DNA from: Doris montereyensis
Taxonomy: Eukaryota; Mollusca; Gastropoda; Nudibranchia; Dorididae
NCBI GenBank assembly: GCA_037039925.1
Contig: JAXRKP010000001.1
Coordinates: 719,001-783,000, forward strand
Length of the DNA stretch: 64,000 nt
Direction of reading: 5' to 3'
Part shown: one piece after another, positions 14,501 to 25,312 of the stretch
How the letters are laid out: each line of letters starts with the position of its first letter
Numbering within the stretch: the stretch's first letter is position 1
Position numbers and translations under genes: made by a program
The notes under the pieces: model-generated
Database searches by the model: none
Seen by the model: the letters and a program-made list of their open reading frames with translations, nothing else
Told to the model about the DNA's origin: nothing

Positions 14501-17500
14501 CCTTTCCTAGATGGTTATATGTAGCATTTGCCTTTTGGATTCTCTGGCTGATTTCTTCTCTTAGTTTTCCCTCTGAGTTAATCATTACTCCTAGGTAATT
14601 GCAGCTTTGAACTTGTTCTAAATTCTCCCTGCCCAATTTAAGATTTTGTGTTTTAGCTTTCCTAGTTACTAGCATTGTTTTGGTTTTCTTTGCATTTACT
14701 CTCATTCCTCTTTTATTTAGTTCATTGTTCATAATGTTGATATTCGACTGAAGGTCACTTTCTGATTTTCCAAACAGAACTAAATCATCGGCAAATGAAA
14801 GCATTGATACATTTGTTGAGCTTCCACATACCTACATTTATTTTCTTCATTTTTGAGGATGCCTTTGCGATTGAATCTATAAATGTGATAAACAAAATAG
14901 GACTTAGGATACAACCCTGTCTTACTCCTATATCTACATCAAATTCTGTAGATATGTTTCCAGCTACTCACTGCACATGTTGGTTTATTGTAACAACTTT
15001 TAATGGCTTCTATTAAATTTTGCTCTACATTGTGTTCTTTTTGTGTTCTTTCAAATGCCTTTTCTAAGTCAATAAAACACAGATGCAGGTCAATGTTTCT
15101 TTCAAGGAATTTTTCTATTATTTGTCTAATTGTAAATAATATGTGGTCTTGTACACTTCTTCCTGGTCTAAATCCACTCTGATGTTCTTCAATCTGATCC
15201 TCTACTCTTTCCCTTAGTCTCATTTCCAATATCATGGCATATACTCATATACTTTTCCTGGAACGCTAAGTAGTGATATCCCTCTATAGTTTGAGCATTC
15301 CATAGTTGATCCTTTCTTATGTATTGGTACTACCATTCCATTTTTTCAGTCGTCTGGCACCTGTTTGGACTTCCATGCTTGTTGGCATATTGCATGTAGT
15401 AGTTTGTCTGTCTCTCTCCCTTGGTTTTTAATCATTTCTGGATAAACTTGATCTGCTCCTGGGGCTTTTCCTAATTTCACTTTTCTTATAGCTGTTTGGA
15501 TTTCTTCCATTGATATATCTACATCTTTAGCTGTTTCCTCTGGATTACTTGTTACTCTTACTAATTGATTTTTACGCCTTGTTTCATACGTTCTGGAGGG
15601 ATTATGTTTCCATGATTTTCCATGATTTCTTCTTTCATTATTTCTCCTTTGGCATTCTTAATTTGTTGTATTGGGCATGCTTTGGTCTTTTTCATGTTGT
15701 TCATTGCCCCCTAGAACAGCTTTTGATTTCCTTGATAGCTTTCTTGAAGTCTTTGTCCAAACTCTTCCCATTGTTCCTGTTTTGCTTTCCTTACTTCCTC
15801 TTTGGCGATAGTTCTTTTATTCACGTAATCTATCCTATCCTCTGGTCTCTTTGTTTGCAAGTATTTTTCCAGGCATCCTTCTTGTCTTTGATCTTAGTCT
15901 TAACATTTTCATTCAGTAATTCCACCATGCTGTTCTTTTCCTATCTCCTTTAATTTGTTTCCTACCACAGACCTCTTCAGTACAACTGAGGAGTGTTTCT
16001 TTATACATCTGCCACTTTTCTTCTATTGTGCTATCATTCAGATCCATCTGTCTTTCACTGATAAATCTTTTTATCCATGGATTGGTATACCTGTTTTACT
16101 ACTGGTTTATTTAGTTCCTCTATTTTTGAGTTTAGTAGCTTTCTTCTCTTTCCTTTTCTGTTTGTTTTCTTCAGTCAGTAATCTCATTTTGGCAATCACT
16201 AAATGATGATCACTAAATATTTCTGCTCCTCTGTTTACTCTTGCATCCAATGTACTGTAAAAAATGGAGCTGCTAACTATTATGTAGTCTATCATTGACT
16301 TTTCACACCTGTCTTCATTTACTCTTGTATATTTGTGGATATCTTTATGAGGAAAAAAGGTGTTGGCTATTTTCATGTTATTCTTTAGGCAAAAATCTAT
16401 GAGTTTCTCTCCATTTGGAGAAGTTGTTGTCTCTCCTTCTTTACCTATTACTCCTCCTGACGTTTCTACATTGTTGCCTACTCTAGCTTTTAAATCTCCT
16501 AAAAGCATTAGTTCCTGTTTGGATTTAAGATTCTCTGCAGCTATTTGTAAATCATATTCGAAGATATCTTTTTCTTCTTTAGTTGCGTCTTTGTTTGGTC
16601 CATAAGCTATTAATAATTTAATTTCTCTTCCTTTTGGTTTAATAGTCGTGGGCTTATAAATTTTCAACTTTCTAGTAGCTTTTCATGCCTTTTATGCACT
16701 AGGAGGCCTACTCCTGTTCTAGCTCTATCTTTGACATCTACTCCTGAGAAGATTAAAATATGATTCGGTCCTACATTCTCTATTCCTTGTCCTTTTTTCT
16801 TTTGTTTCTGTAATGGCCAAATATCTACTTTGATTTTTTTCCATTTCTTCAACTAATTCTAACTCTTTTCCATTTATTGCCCTAACATTCCATGTTCCAA
16901 AAATTACAGTCCGTGTTCGTTTCCAAGTTCGTCTTCCAAAGATCAAGCCGGTTATATTTCTTTTACTTCTCTGAATCAGGTTGTTTTGGATAAGCAGGGA
17001 TTAGCCCACTGTACCCTAGGTAGATGGTGGGGCTGCCACCTTGAGGCCCAATACCAGACCTTGTTATTTTCTGTCAGGGTTAACTCCCTTAGCCTTTAGT
17101 CATCAAGACCAGCCTGCAAGGCAGCAGGTTGTTATTTTGTCAGGGTTAACTCCCTTAGCCTTTGGTCAACCAAGACTGGCCTGCAAGGCAGCAGGTTGTT
17201 TTCTGTCAGGGTTAACTTCCTTAGCCTTTGGTCAGCCAAGATCCGCCTGCAAGGCAGCAGTCGACCCATGGAGGGCGTGATCATCTACTCCCTGTACAGG
17301 TGCTTACCTGTCCACTGCCTGGAACATAAAATCAATGTCACCAAATTTAAGATTTTTTGTACTAGAATTTAATTTGCAAAAGTGAATTTCACTTTTAAGA
17401 GTTTCTGCAATTATGTTTTTAGAACAGCCCTCATTTTTAAGCCTGTTGTACAAAACATCAATTTCCTCAGCAATTTCACAAGGTCCTCCACGTTGCTCAG

Positions 17501-20500
17501 CATCACTCTTGATTTTTTATCTATGTTCAATTTCTTTCAATTCTCTATCAATTTTCTTTTGCTGATTCATTCAAAAATTTATTTTGAATTTCAACTGTAA
17601 CTTTTTCTTCATGATCATTACTTTCCTTTCTCATTTGAGATCCATAATTTCTAGCAACTGTAAAAATATGTTTCTGTTCAAGGGAGGATGTCTTTGACAA
17701 AAATGACATGGTCAAAGAAAATAAAGCAACAGAACAAACCAATGTCGTTAACATAGAATCTTGAACATATAGGGTAACACTCTTGATTAAAAGATTGGGA
17801 TTGTTATGTAAAATGCCTGATGTAAAGAAAGTGACTAATTTTGGATGGGGTGTACAATTGCAACAGCAGCTTGGAAAAAACAATTAAACCTATTTGACTT
17901 GAAACTAGGAATTAAAGACTGGACAAAAAGGACTCCATTCTGAGCGACATCCATTATTTTGATCCCTTCTTGGTCCTAACACATTACAAGTTGTTTGAAT
18001 AATTCTATTTGTTGCGGATTCGATTCTTTACTGAAAGATAAATGCATACTACTTTCATCTCGTCCTAAAAAAATCTCCTCTCTTTTTAATTAATTCAGAT
18101 TCAAATGTGAACAATGTCTTTTCAAAATATGACCTAATGCCCAACAAAAAATGAGCATTACAGTTACAGTGAAGAAACTGAACAGATTGTCCTAATTCCA
18201 AGTGTAATTTACTTTCTAACTTTTTACCAAACAATTTCATGGGAGCAGCTCTATCTGACATTACACTGCTTGTTATATTGGAAAGTATTTCCTTCAAGGT
18301 ATTTTCTGGAGAAAGTGGGGATAAATCTTTAAAGCACTCATTCATTTTTTGAAGAACCATCAAAGTTATATCTAAAAAAAGAGTTTGTGTCTTCAGTTGC
18401 AACTGGTTGAAACCCCTCAAAACATGTTTCCCCATTATCTAATGTAAACTGATGCCCACTACTTTTTTTTATCCTGTATTGTACCATCACTGTGTAAGGT
18501 GACATTATTACAAGACAGAATGTTTCCTGTTACCTGTATATTGCTGATAACAAAACCTTCATCACACATATTACGGGCAATTTGAGCACAAGGAAAATTT
18601 TGAAAAAACTCACGATGAAAAATGTTTTTTGATATAATTTCAATAACATTTCTTACATGTATTGCAGATACTTCTGCCTCACAAATTATAGCAATAACAG
18701 TTCTTCTTACATCATTTGAGTATTCATTATTCTGAGCATTCTTTTTCTTTATATCAAAGGGGTTATTAGACAAATCTTCACATCTAATGATCGTTCCCCA
18801 ACTCTGATGAGAGATATTTACATTTAACTTTCATTTCATATGTTTTTGAAATTCGCTTCTGCAATTTTGTTTTTAAGTCTGATAGTTCATCAACATATTC
18901 TTTACAAGCTTTCTCATGTGATAATTTACTAATTTGTTTCTGGTGTTCTTTAACATAAAACCTTCTCTTCTCTTTTTCCTTTTCTATTTTCTTTTCAATA
19001 TCCCTTAAAATACCCCCTCCTTCTTCTCTAGCACTCCAACACTCTCCTTCAACCCTATGATTTCTTTTTCTAAAGAAAATTGATCTACCATTACCTCTGC
19101 CAAAACTTGTTCTAGCATTACAATTCTGTTAACTTGTTCTGTTAACAAATCCGGCTCTTTTTCTGCCCTCTTGGTGCTTGTGCTTGGAGACTGAATGTAT
19201 ATATTATATACATATATAAAGATAGAGGGTGTGCTATGGACCATAAGAGGTCTGCTGATAGGGTGCTTATGGGCACATTCTGATGCCAAAGTCGTAAAAT
19301 TGTCTCTAAATATGTAAACCACAGGTTGACCTGAAAAAACAGCTTGGTTGTGTGAGAAAGCATTGACTTATCGAGAAAATCGCAATTAATGTTTTGCCAG
19401 AACTACTTTTTATGACACCACAGGAAGCAAATCATCCGTTAGATCCAGCATGTTTTTCATCATGTCATATGCAAGTTTTTCTAATGTATGTCGATTATCC
19501 CATGATAAGAAAGTGCTTGTTAAATGGTTGCGTGGAAAATCGTCTAAATGTAAATGTAAGTTGATTAGCATTGTATAAGATTTAGTCGGATTAGAAACAA
19601 ACAAAATCTATCCACAATCCCTTTCCTTGAACCCACCACCCTGCTATTCCCCCTTCCCCAACCCCAAACTATCCCCCTCCACAGAATTCAAGACATAGAA
19701 AGCTTGCCACGTCTGAAAGCTCACGCTCACTTGAAAGTGACAAGGGCACACTTTCCATTTCCACATGCAGCTCCCCACCTCCTCTCTCGCTCTATCTAAT
19801 TTTGGGTTAAGGAACCCAAACGGATATGTAGTATAGTGTCAAAAGACGATAAACAAAAATCAAAGCAAACAAACATATCATCACCAATATAAAAAAATAA
19901 TTAAAAAGATTACATGAGTTTACTCATATCCTCTAATAAGCGATGACCTCAGGCAATGTTGGGGAAAGATGACGTAACCACAGAAAACATAGCAGTCAAC
20001 TCCACTTGTAGTCAAGTCGGTTTTGATGATCTTCGGATGAGTTGATCATATTCCCTGAACCGGCACCGATGTCATTAAACAACCCCTATGAAAATTAGAC
20101 GGTTGTAGTGACTTCAATTTATTGGTTGTGATGGTTGTAATGAATTAAATTTTCTCCCCGTCCTCTACAGTCTATAATAAAAAATCAACGGATATATAGA
20201 TTTTTTCCATGAGAAAGTTTGACATGACAATTGCGTTAAGATAACATACCAAATAAGCCAAAAGATCTTATTTACCTTTGTTTACTAGGCCTAGACTTGT
20301 GCTTGCATATTATTATTATTATATTCCACACAATGCTAGTGTCTATAACCTAAATGGGGTATTGCTTACACACACGACTGAAAGTGAGAAGGGTGGGGTA
20401 AATAAAATTGTATGTCCATCTTGCAGACGAGGAAAGGGGTAAGCTGGAGTGTGGCACTGCTAGTCTACATCATTATTATTGTAGCTTGCTGACCATGCAC

Positions 20501-21080
20501 TTAGGGGCCATAGCCCACACAATTGCGTCTATTTTTAGCAGGCGATTTGACATTATAGTTACTGTCCGTACCGCTTATGTCCCCTGAAATTGTAGTCAAG
20601 CGGTTGTATTGACCTACAGATGTAGAAGTTGTCTTTTTTCTGCTCCCCCAAGGATGCCACTACACAAGCATAGCCGACTATATTGTACATGTAATGCAAG
20701 TCATGTCATATTGTTTTATCATAGTACATGATATTATAAATGTTGTACATAGTATGTAGTTTCCACTGTCTTGAGTGGAACCTGTCTAAAACAGAATGAT
20801 GGGGCTGCTCCCTTTCGATTCCGTTTTAGACAGGTTCAACTGAATATATCATAATATATAGCAATGTACCGGTAATGCTTTCTCTAAAGCAACCAAGATT
20901 GTTACCATGTTTGAATTGTAATACCCCTGTTTTGTATACACATGTATAGCACATATATACATTTTTCTGTTTATATGTATTTGATAGAATGATGACAGCA
21001 AAGAGTCAGAAGTGGAGAAAGAGCAAAATGGAACAGCAAATGGCCATACTGATCTTGGAGAAAGACTTAAAGCTGAATGA
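11420..21080 (+). CDS. C18orf32: UPF0729 protein, C18orf32 homologue (two exons)
   Basis: Exons 11420-11575 and 20988-21080 join at phase 0 into an 82-residue protein; the human protein is 76 residues. The N-terminus 'MVCVPCIIIPVVLW' is nearly the family signature (human MVCIPCIVIPVLLW). A short hydrophobic segment, residues 5-20, is followed by a charged, polar tail. In vertebrates this tiny protein is associated with the ER and lipid droplets; its biochemical role is poorly defined, and the old label 'putative NF-kappa-B activating protein' is weakly supported. The donor (GAG|GTACAT) and acceptor (TTGATAG|AAT) are canonical. The 9.4-kb intron holds a SINE, a LINE and a transposase-like remnant. 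A polyadenylation signal lies about 95 bp after the stop. Both exons are too short to stand out as open frames. Confidence 0.9.
12238..12556 (+). mobile_element. tRNA-derived SINE (SINE-1), full-length copy
   Basis: About 320 bp inside the C18orf32 intron. The tRNA-like head has 'TAGTCCAGAGGCAAGGTGTC' and 'GGGTTCGAATT'. The body shares 'AGGAGGTCCC', 'CAGATCACAACAC' and 'GATCCCTTGGCTG' with other copies. The 3' end 'TTAGTTGTGGATGTG' runs into an AATCAAACCAAAC tail. It follows a run of ten G. Copies or fragments lie at 8799, 24286, 56034 and 59229 (-). Confidence 0.92.
12557..13984. other. Intronic sequence, no further feature
   Basis: Part of the C18orf32 intron. A T/C-rich stretch at 12945-13200 gives hydrophobic open frames that are composition artefacts. 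No repeat match was seen. Confidence 0.5.
14025..14243 (-). pseudogene. LINE family 2 C-terminal domain
   Basis: Reads 'MRWFGHADRINDNRIAKSVY', then 'KRPKGRPRRKWEKDIKKAL' and 'CQDRASWRKIILGI'. This is the usual 'RWFGHxxRM...RPRxxW...DRxxWRxII' tail after the RT of RTE-like elements. It is shared with copies B and D. Confidence 0.88.
14490..15500 (-). pseudogene. LINE family 2 reverse transcriptase domain
   Basis: Blocks on the - strand: 'VEDQIEEHQSGFRPGRSVQD', 'LHLCFIDLEKAF' (active-site Asp) and, after a frame change, 'LSFADDLVLFGKSE' with the FADD box at about 14770-14806. 'CNYLGVMINSEGK' follows. The near-identical region of copy B (28429-29208) is one continuous open frame, which shows how this region should read. 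Here stops and a shift near 14930 break it. Confidence 0.9.
16107..16946 (-). pseudogene. LINE family 2 endonuclease domain
   Basis: N-terminal 'FGTWNVRAINGKELELVEEM', then 'YLAITETKEK', 'GVGLLVHKR', 'LLIAYGPNKDATKEEK', 'MLLGDLKARVGNN', 'DRCEKSMIDYIIVS' and 'SDHHLVIAKMRL'. These are the metal-binding and catalytic blocks of AP-like LINE endonucleases (N, E, the D in GDLKARVG, SDHH). Two frame changes near 16665 and 16730 split it into three open pieces. Parts of it are close to intact, so this copy is relatively young. Confidence 0.9.
17062..17265 (-). repeat. Tandem 68-bp monomers at LINE family 2 5' end
   Basis: Three consecutive units of about 66-69 bp share 'GTCAGGGTTAACTCCCTTAG', 'CCTTTGGTCA' and 'GCCTGCAAGGCAGCAG' (+ strand text). 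On the element's own strand they lie directly upstream of the endonuclease, so they form its 5' leader. Diverged units recur at 7900-8090 next to copy C. Confidence 0.9.
17335..19150 (-). pseudogene. Transposase-like gene with N-terminal coiled coil, degenerate
   Basis: Reading the - strand: a heptad-rich segment ('VNRIVMLEQVLAEVM', 'LEKEIIGLKESVGVLEKK', about 19150-19010); a Lys/Glu-rich helix; then 'NVTLHSDGTIQDKKK'; after a shift in an A-run, 'GHQFTLDNGE' and 'GFQPVATEDT'; then 'MSDRAAPMKLFGKKL', 'QFLHCNCNAHFLLG' and 'SNRFNCFFQAA'. I recall this combination (SDGT, GHQ, ATED, MSDRA, HCNAHFLLG) from a repetitive, uncharacterised protein family in many animal genomes that behaves like a transposase, but I cannot place it in a named superfamily. 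Multiple stops and shifts show decay. It adjoins the 5' end of LINE copy A. Confidence 0.7.
19596..19690. repeat. Half-copy of the palindromic MITE at 34.7 kb
   Basis: 'AATCTATCCACAATCCCTTT' followed by 'CCTTGAACC' and a C-rich stretch matches the reverse complement of the right arm and interior of 34701-34838. No partner arm is visible nearby. Confidence 0.7.
19691..20777. other. Intronic sequence, no supported feature
   Basis: Last part of the C18orf32 intron. AT-rich, with no coding or repeat signature recognised apart from the hairpin that begins at 20778. Confidence 0.5.
20778..20837. repeat. 60-nt inverted repeat (hairpin)
   Basis: Left arm GAACCTGTCTAAAACAGAAT pairs with right arm ATTCCGTTTTAGACAGGTTC with one mismatch across about 20 bp, leaving a loop of about 20 nt. 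It lies in the C18orf32 intron, 150 bp before exon 2. It may be a tiny MITE made of terminal repeats, or a precursor-like RNA hairpin; sequence alone cannot decide. Confidence 0.75.
20988..21080 (+). CDS. C18orf32: C18orf32 homologue, exon 2 (terminal)
   Basis: Begins after the acceptor TTTGATAG and encodes the polar tail 'NDDSKESEVEKEQNGTANGH' and ten more residues, ending KAE-stop at 21078-21080. The family tail is likewise Asn/Asp/Lys/Gly-rich with a '...NG' element, and phase 0 fits exon 1. No ATG-started frame exists here, so the assignment rests on splice phase and family resemblance. Confidence 0.85.
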   Translation, partial: NDDSKESEVEKEQNGTANGHTDLGERLKAE

Positions 21081-21174
21081 TCATCAATCCTTGGAAAATG
21101 GACCAAAATGCTATCATGAAAGCAGCAATGAATTTGAATTTTACTCAAATTGTTGGGTTCTTTTTGTTTTTGAC

Positions 21175-21180
21175 AATAAA
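21175..21180 (+). promoter_or_regulatory. Polyadenylation signal AATAAA
   Basis: A canonical AATAAA 95 bp after the C18orf32 stop codon, following a T-rich stretch, at the expected distance for a short 3' UTR. Confidence 0.7.
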
Positions 21181-21199
21181 AACATAATTTAAAAACAGA

Positions 21200-23917
21200 A
21201 TATTTGGATTAAGTTTGAAAAATAACAGAGAAACAATATTATGGATGGTGAGGCCTTGGCTATCAATCAAGCTCATACTCATGGTGAATTTGATGTTCTT
21301 TCAAGTTCAAGCCTACGGAGGTTTAAGAAAAGATTCCAATTATCTTGTAAAAATTATAAATATATTGGCATAAATATACATAGTTACTAATTTATCACAA
21401 GATCTTTTTATTAACCATTCCTATAGAATTGAATTGAATGAAATGCAATGTGTTCTGTTTTGGGAACATTGGAGTAACAACATGTTGATGTCCATTTGAA
21501 ATTCAGATCACATTCACGTTATGTATGAGACTCATCTTAGGTTGTGTTCATTCTAAATATTATATAATACAGAGATGCTAGAAAGCTGGAAATGTCAAGG
21601 TTCCAGCCACTGTAACAGCTAAAAATATATTAAAAACTGGCCAACGTTGAACATTGCACATTTGATTGTTAAACAGCTCTCGTCCTTCTTTTCCTTCCTT
21701 TCCATTTAAATTCCATCTGTCTTCTTTTTCTTTGCCTCTTTCGTTTTCTTTTTTTATTTTTCAAAATCTTTCCCAGTTTGTTGTTTAAGCAGGAGTGTAT
21801 GAGCTAATGAAATGAACTTATTTTTTGCAAAATGATATCATCCTACAGTGAACATTTATATAATATTAGCTTGTCCAAACCGCCCCATTTTTCTCGCTCA
21901 CCATGGCGCGAGTCGCAGATTTAGTTAATTTTCAGTCCTATTCATCTTACCCCTTTCCTCTATATAACGTAGTAGCGTAATATGGTTGACACCATTGGAC
22001 ATATTTATTCAAGCCCTTTCCAACCATGTATGTTATGATAGGGAATGTGTAATACAATGTGCTCTCACACTATAGTAAACGAGGGTGGTCAGACGTGAAC
22101 GCCAATGGCGAGCCGCTGAAAAACCAGGTTGTGAGACACCCCTCTCTCTTTCTTCGCATTGCGTGATAGCTTAATGAATGATAGTCGTCTCTGATTGGTC
22201 AAATCAGATTGTGCTAAAAATAGGCTTTATAGTGATACCCCTAGTCCCGCTGATGTCAAAGTTCAGAGCTCATCCGAGGCGATTAAAGTTTTTAAACACT
22301 CCGTAGAACTACTTACGTAAGAAACTCAGAGAAAACAAGCCCACCAAAAGAAAGCTCATTCAATTTTGCATTAGAAATTACACTACTAGTATCATTAAAT
22401 TTTGACTTTGTGAGTTACCGCGACAGAGCTTTGTTTAATGCGTCCTCAACCAAAACACGGCACAGCCTTCTAACTAGATCTAATAGGCGGTATGCATCAT
22501 CGATTCAGTGCCTAGAGACAAGTTATGCCTTTTTTGCATTTTTTTATTTTCTACATCGATAAAAAGCCGTTTTGTAGTTTTTGGCGAGTCGTGAAAAAAA
22601 ATTGGGCTTGTTCTATGTATTCATGACTTCAAGTTTAAGAAGTATTAGTTTTGTAAGTGATCGTTTTTGTGAGATATAGAATTTAGAAGGTTAGAATTAG
22701 AATTGATGCTTTGGCCAATTTGAAAATTTTAACAAATTTTCGAAAATTAAAAAATTTGTAACTTTGTTTAATATTGTCCTACTCTACAGAAATGATTTTG
22801 GTATCAAATTACTCAGGTAATAACTTTCTTTCCAGTGGTAGCAATTGTTTTTCTATTGCTTACACTAGAGATTTCGGTTTGGACTACCTAATATAATAAT
22901 AATAATATTGTCTTTGATATTCAGAATTTTAAATTGGATGTGATAAGACTTTTGTTAGTTTTCTCTTACTTGCTGAAAAGCTGTGTGGTTTCATTTGTAT
23001 TTGAAGACAGGGATCAGGGATATGCTGCCAGATTTTGTCTTATTTGAAAGTTATTTTATCTATGAATGAAATATAATTTCAAAAACCATTCAGAAAATTA
23101 TAACACCAATAAGCATTTATATAATAATATGCTGTCTGAAATGGCATTTAATTTGTGTATTATTCTTTTTTTCACTTCCAGAAACTCAGTTGTCAATGGG
23201 CAAATACTTAAACAAATCAATCTTTACTTTTATTTTAAAGAAAATTATCAAATTGTTTAACCCATTGCTATTCAAAACTTAATTTATAATTAGGCCATAA
23301 GTGTGTATCACATCAGGCACAGGAGGTAACTAGTGCAACACAACAACATGGTATCAGAAAATATTCCTTGTGCTTACGGCACTCTGCTTGAAATAACGTT
23401 CAAATCAAAAAAATGCTTTCACTTCTAGTATTTTAGATTCTGACATAATTCCTCTTTCATCTCGTAATATATGGCATGCATCCATATTATCTTTGACACT
23501 GTTCAATTTGTTAGACCACTTAGAAATTGACAGTTCAGATGAAGATTGTGACTCTCCGTCAGCTGTAGAATTTCGTATAGATCTAGTTCTGGATCTGAAT
23601 TGCTGTCATTCTCAAACTCAACATCAAAATCTGTCTCTACCAAATTTACATCACTGGTTTCTGTGCTACTTAAAACTAAAACATCTTTATTCCACAAGGA
23701 ATTGAGAAAATAAAATGCTCTTTTACAGCAGGTACACACATGTGTACTTGTCAAGAAATTTCGCCCGTCTTAAAAAATTAACGTTTCGATAACCAATAAA
23801 GCAATTTAGATCAAGTAAACGGATACTTTCATTTTGATGTACTCGTCATTTCCTGAAAACAATAGAAGTAACTTATTATATTGTTGTTTCAACGTAAATA
23901 AGCTCCATTACACAGTA
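21200..23917. other. Intergenic, no supported gene
   Basis: AT-rich. Around 22190-22335 there is a cluster of promoter-like words: an inverted CCAAT box (GATTGG), CTAAAAATAG and the palindrome TTACGTAA. No coding exon follows that I can support. A 250-bp - strand open frame at 23503-23754 has an acidic stretch (DSNSDPELD) but no identifiable domain. Confidence 0.45.
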
Positions 23918-24236
23918 CAGGAGTCCCCAAACTGCGGGTCATGACCACTTGGTCATGAGCGTTTTCCCAGGGGTCATGAAGGGTCCAACTGGGTTACTAA
24001 CACTGTTGTTAGGTATTGTTAACGTTTAGCTCGCTAGGTCAGGGTTAACGTTTCAATTTGTATCAATAAACAATTGTTTTTATTGCTTTTTCTGCTGTGA
24101 TTATTAAAAAATGTTAATATTGTATCTGCGATATTAAAAATAACTATGTTTTCAAAAGGTTATAAAGGTGGGGGTTATGGTAGGTTTGTTACTATGGAAA
24201 AGGGTCACGTATTGGAAAAGTTTGGGAGACCCTTCA
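23918..24236. mobile_element. hAT-like short non-autonomous DNA element
   Basis: Starts CAGGAGTCCCCAAACTGCGG and ends AAGTTTGGGAGACCCTT. These are imperfect inverted termini of the CAGNGGTCCCCAAACT type that mark many hAT-superfamily elements. The length of about 320 bp implies a MITE. No 8-bp target duplication could be confirmed, so the ends may be eroded. Confidence 0.65.
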
Positions 24237-24285
24237 CTTGATGATAGGCGAAGATCGTAGCGAACGCCTTGAAGAGCCTTGTTTT

Positions 24286-24410
24286 AAGGATCCCTTGGCT
24301 GTCTACATGGCAGTCCAGGTAAAGTTTTGAAATCCAACAAAAAACTCTGCGAGACCCGCCTTAGTTGTGGATGTGGGTGAAATTTTTAATATAATCAAAT
24401 CAAATTCACG
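24286..24410 (+). mobile_element. SINE-1 3' fragment
   Basis: Shares 'GGATCCCTTGGCTG', 'CAGTCCAGG' and 'TTAGTTGTGGATGTGGGTGA' with the full SINE-1 copies and ends in an ATCAAATCAAATT tail. The tRNA-like head is absent, so it is 5'-truncated. Confidence 0.85.
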
Positions 24411-25254
24411 AATGGCGGCAGAAATTCAAGTTCAAAAATAATTTCTTTTGACAGTGTTTTTTGTTTTGATGTTTTGTTCTTTTGTTAATGAACTGTTGTT
24501 CATTTGATAAGTTTTATAAATTGTTGCTTTACAAATGAAATTTGACTGCATCCTTTATAGTCAGCATAAGATAAGTTTCAGCTTTTGATACTGATGATAC
24601 ATTTCAAGCTTTGACCAAATGAAATTTAATTTCATTACTTTTGTCTTTACCACAATTAGATATCTTTGCTGGGCATTTGATATCGGTATTTCTCTAAATA
24701 TGTGAGCCCAGTCCTCATAAACATATATGAAAAAGACAATTTTCAAATTGGGATATTTATGGCTTCAAATGTCATCAAAATAATAAATTTGATGAATATC
24801 TAAGATAGTATTAGTAGTTAGTACTATATACATGCTGTCAGTACATATTTTTTAATAAACTTTTTAAAAAATCATGAGGGGCTTGACAAACTTTTTCATA
24901 ATCATCATACCTCGTTCAGATTTTTGTCGTCATTGTAAAGGTCCTCTCATATTTAATACATGTATATGGGTTTGAAGTATGCATGATTTTAATTTTAAGG
25001 CTCTCAACATATTGGAAGCTATGTAACCCAAACTTTGAAAAGCCCTGTTTCTGAACAATGTATCACAAATTTATTACCATTTTGTAATTACATCATAATC
25101 ATATTCATAAATATTAATATACATGTTCATTTTGTTTTCTTGTGATCTGTGACCGACCATAGAGTTTGGAATGTTCTTGAAAATTATTCTACATTCATAA
25201 GACCTTTTAAAAGAAAAGTTTTGTTCTACATACACATATAAATATAATATAAAT
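24411..25254. other. No supported feature
   Basis: AT-rich intergenic sequence. No gene or repeat match was recognised. Confidence 0.5.
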
Positions 25255-25312
25255 TGTCGAGCAGTGGGTAGTAATTAGCTACATGGTTAAGCTAATTCTC
25301 CCTGTCCCAGCT
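25255..25312 (-). repeat. 3' LTR remnant (terminal ~58 bp)
   Basis: Its + strand text 'TGTCGAGCAGTGGGTAGTAA...' aligns with 'TGTCGAACCGTGGACAGTAA...' at 27857. It is joined directly to integrase sequence, marking the deletion breakpoint near 25312. Confidence 0.75.

Larger units (their letters stand above)
13985..17320 (-). mobile_element. LINE family 2, copy A: near full length (RTE-like)
   Basis: The longest copy of this family, in antisense inside the C18orf32 intron. Reading on the - strand: three tandem 5' monomers (17265-17062), an endonuclease (16946-16107), a linker, an RT (about 15500-14490), a C-terminal domain (14243-14025), and a 3' end with 'GATAAAGAAAGAAAGAAA'-type repeats. Frames are broken by stops and indels. 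Other copies: 7010-8110 (-), 28375-30420 (-) and 32945-33155 (+). The RTE-type assignment rests on 'GTWNVRAI', 'FADD' and the short repeat tail. Confidence 0.9.

Noticed and set aside
15549..16206. + strand open frames resembling membrane proteins
   Set aside because: They are the antisense of the LINE family 2 polyprotein, whose RT and endonuclease motifs read on the - strand.
23503..23754. Acidic - strand frame (DSNSDPELD) as a transposase leader
   Set aside because: No termini, no catalytic region and no family motif; kept only as a note in the intergenic entry.
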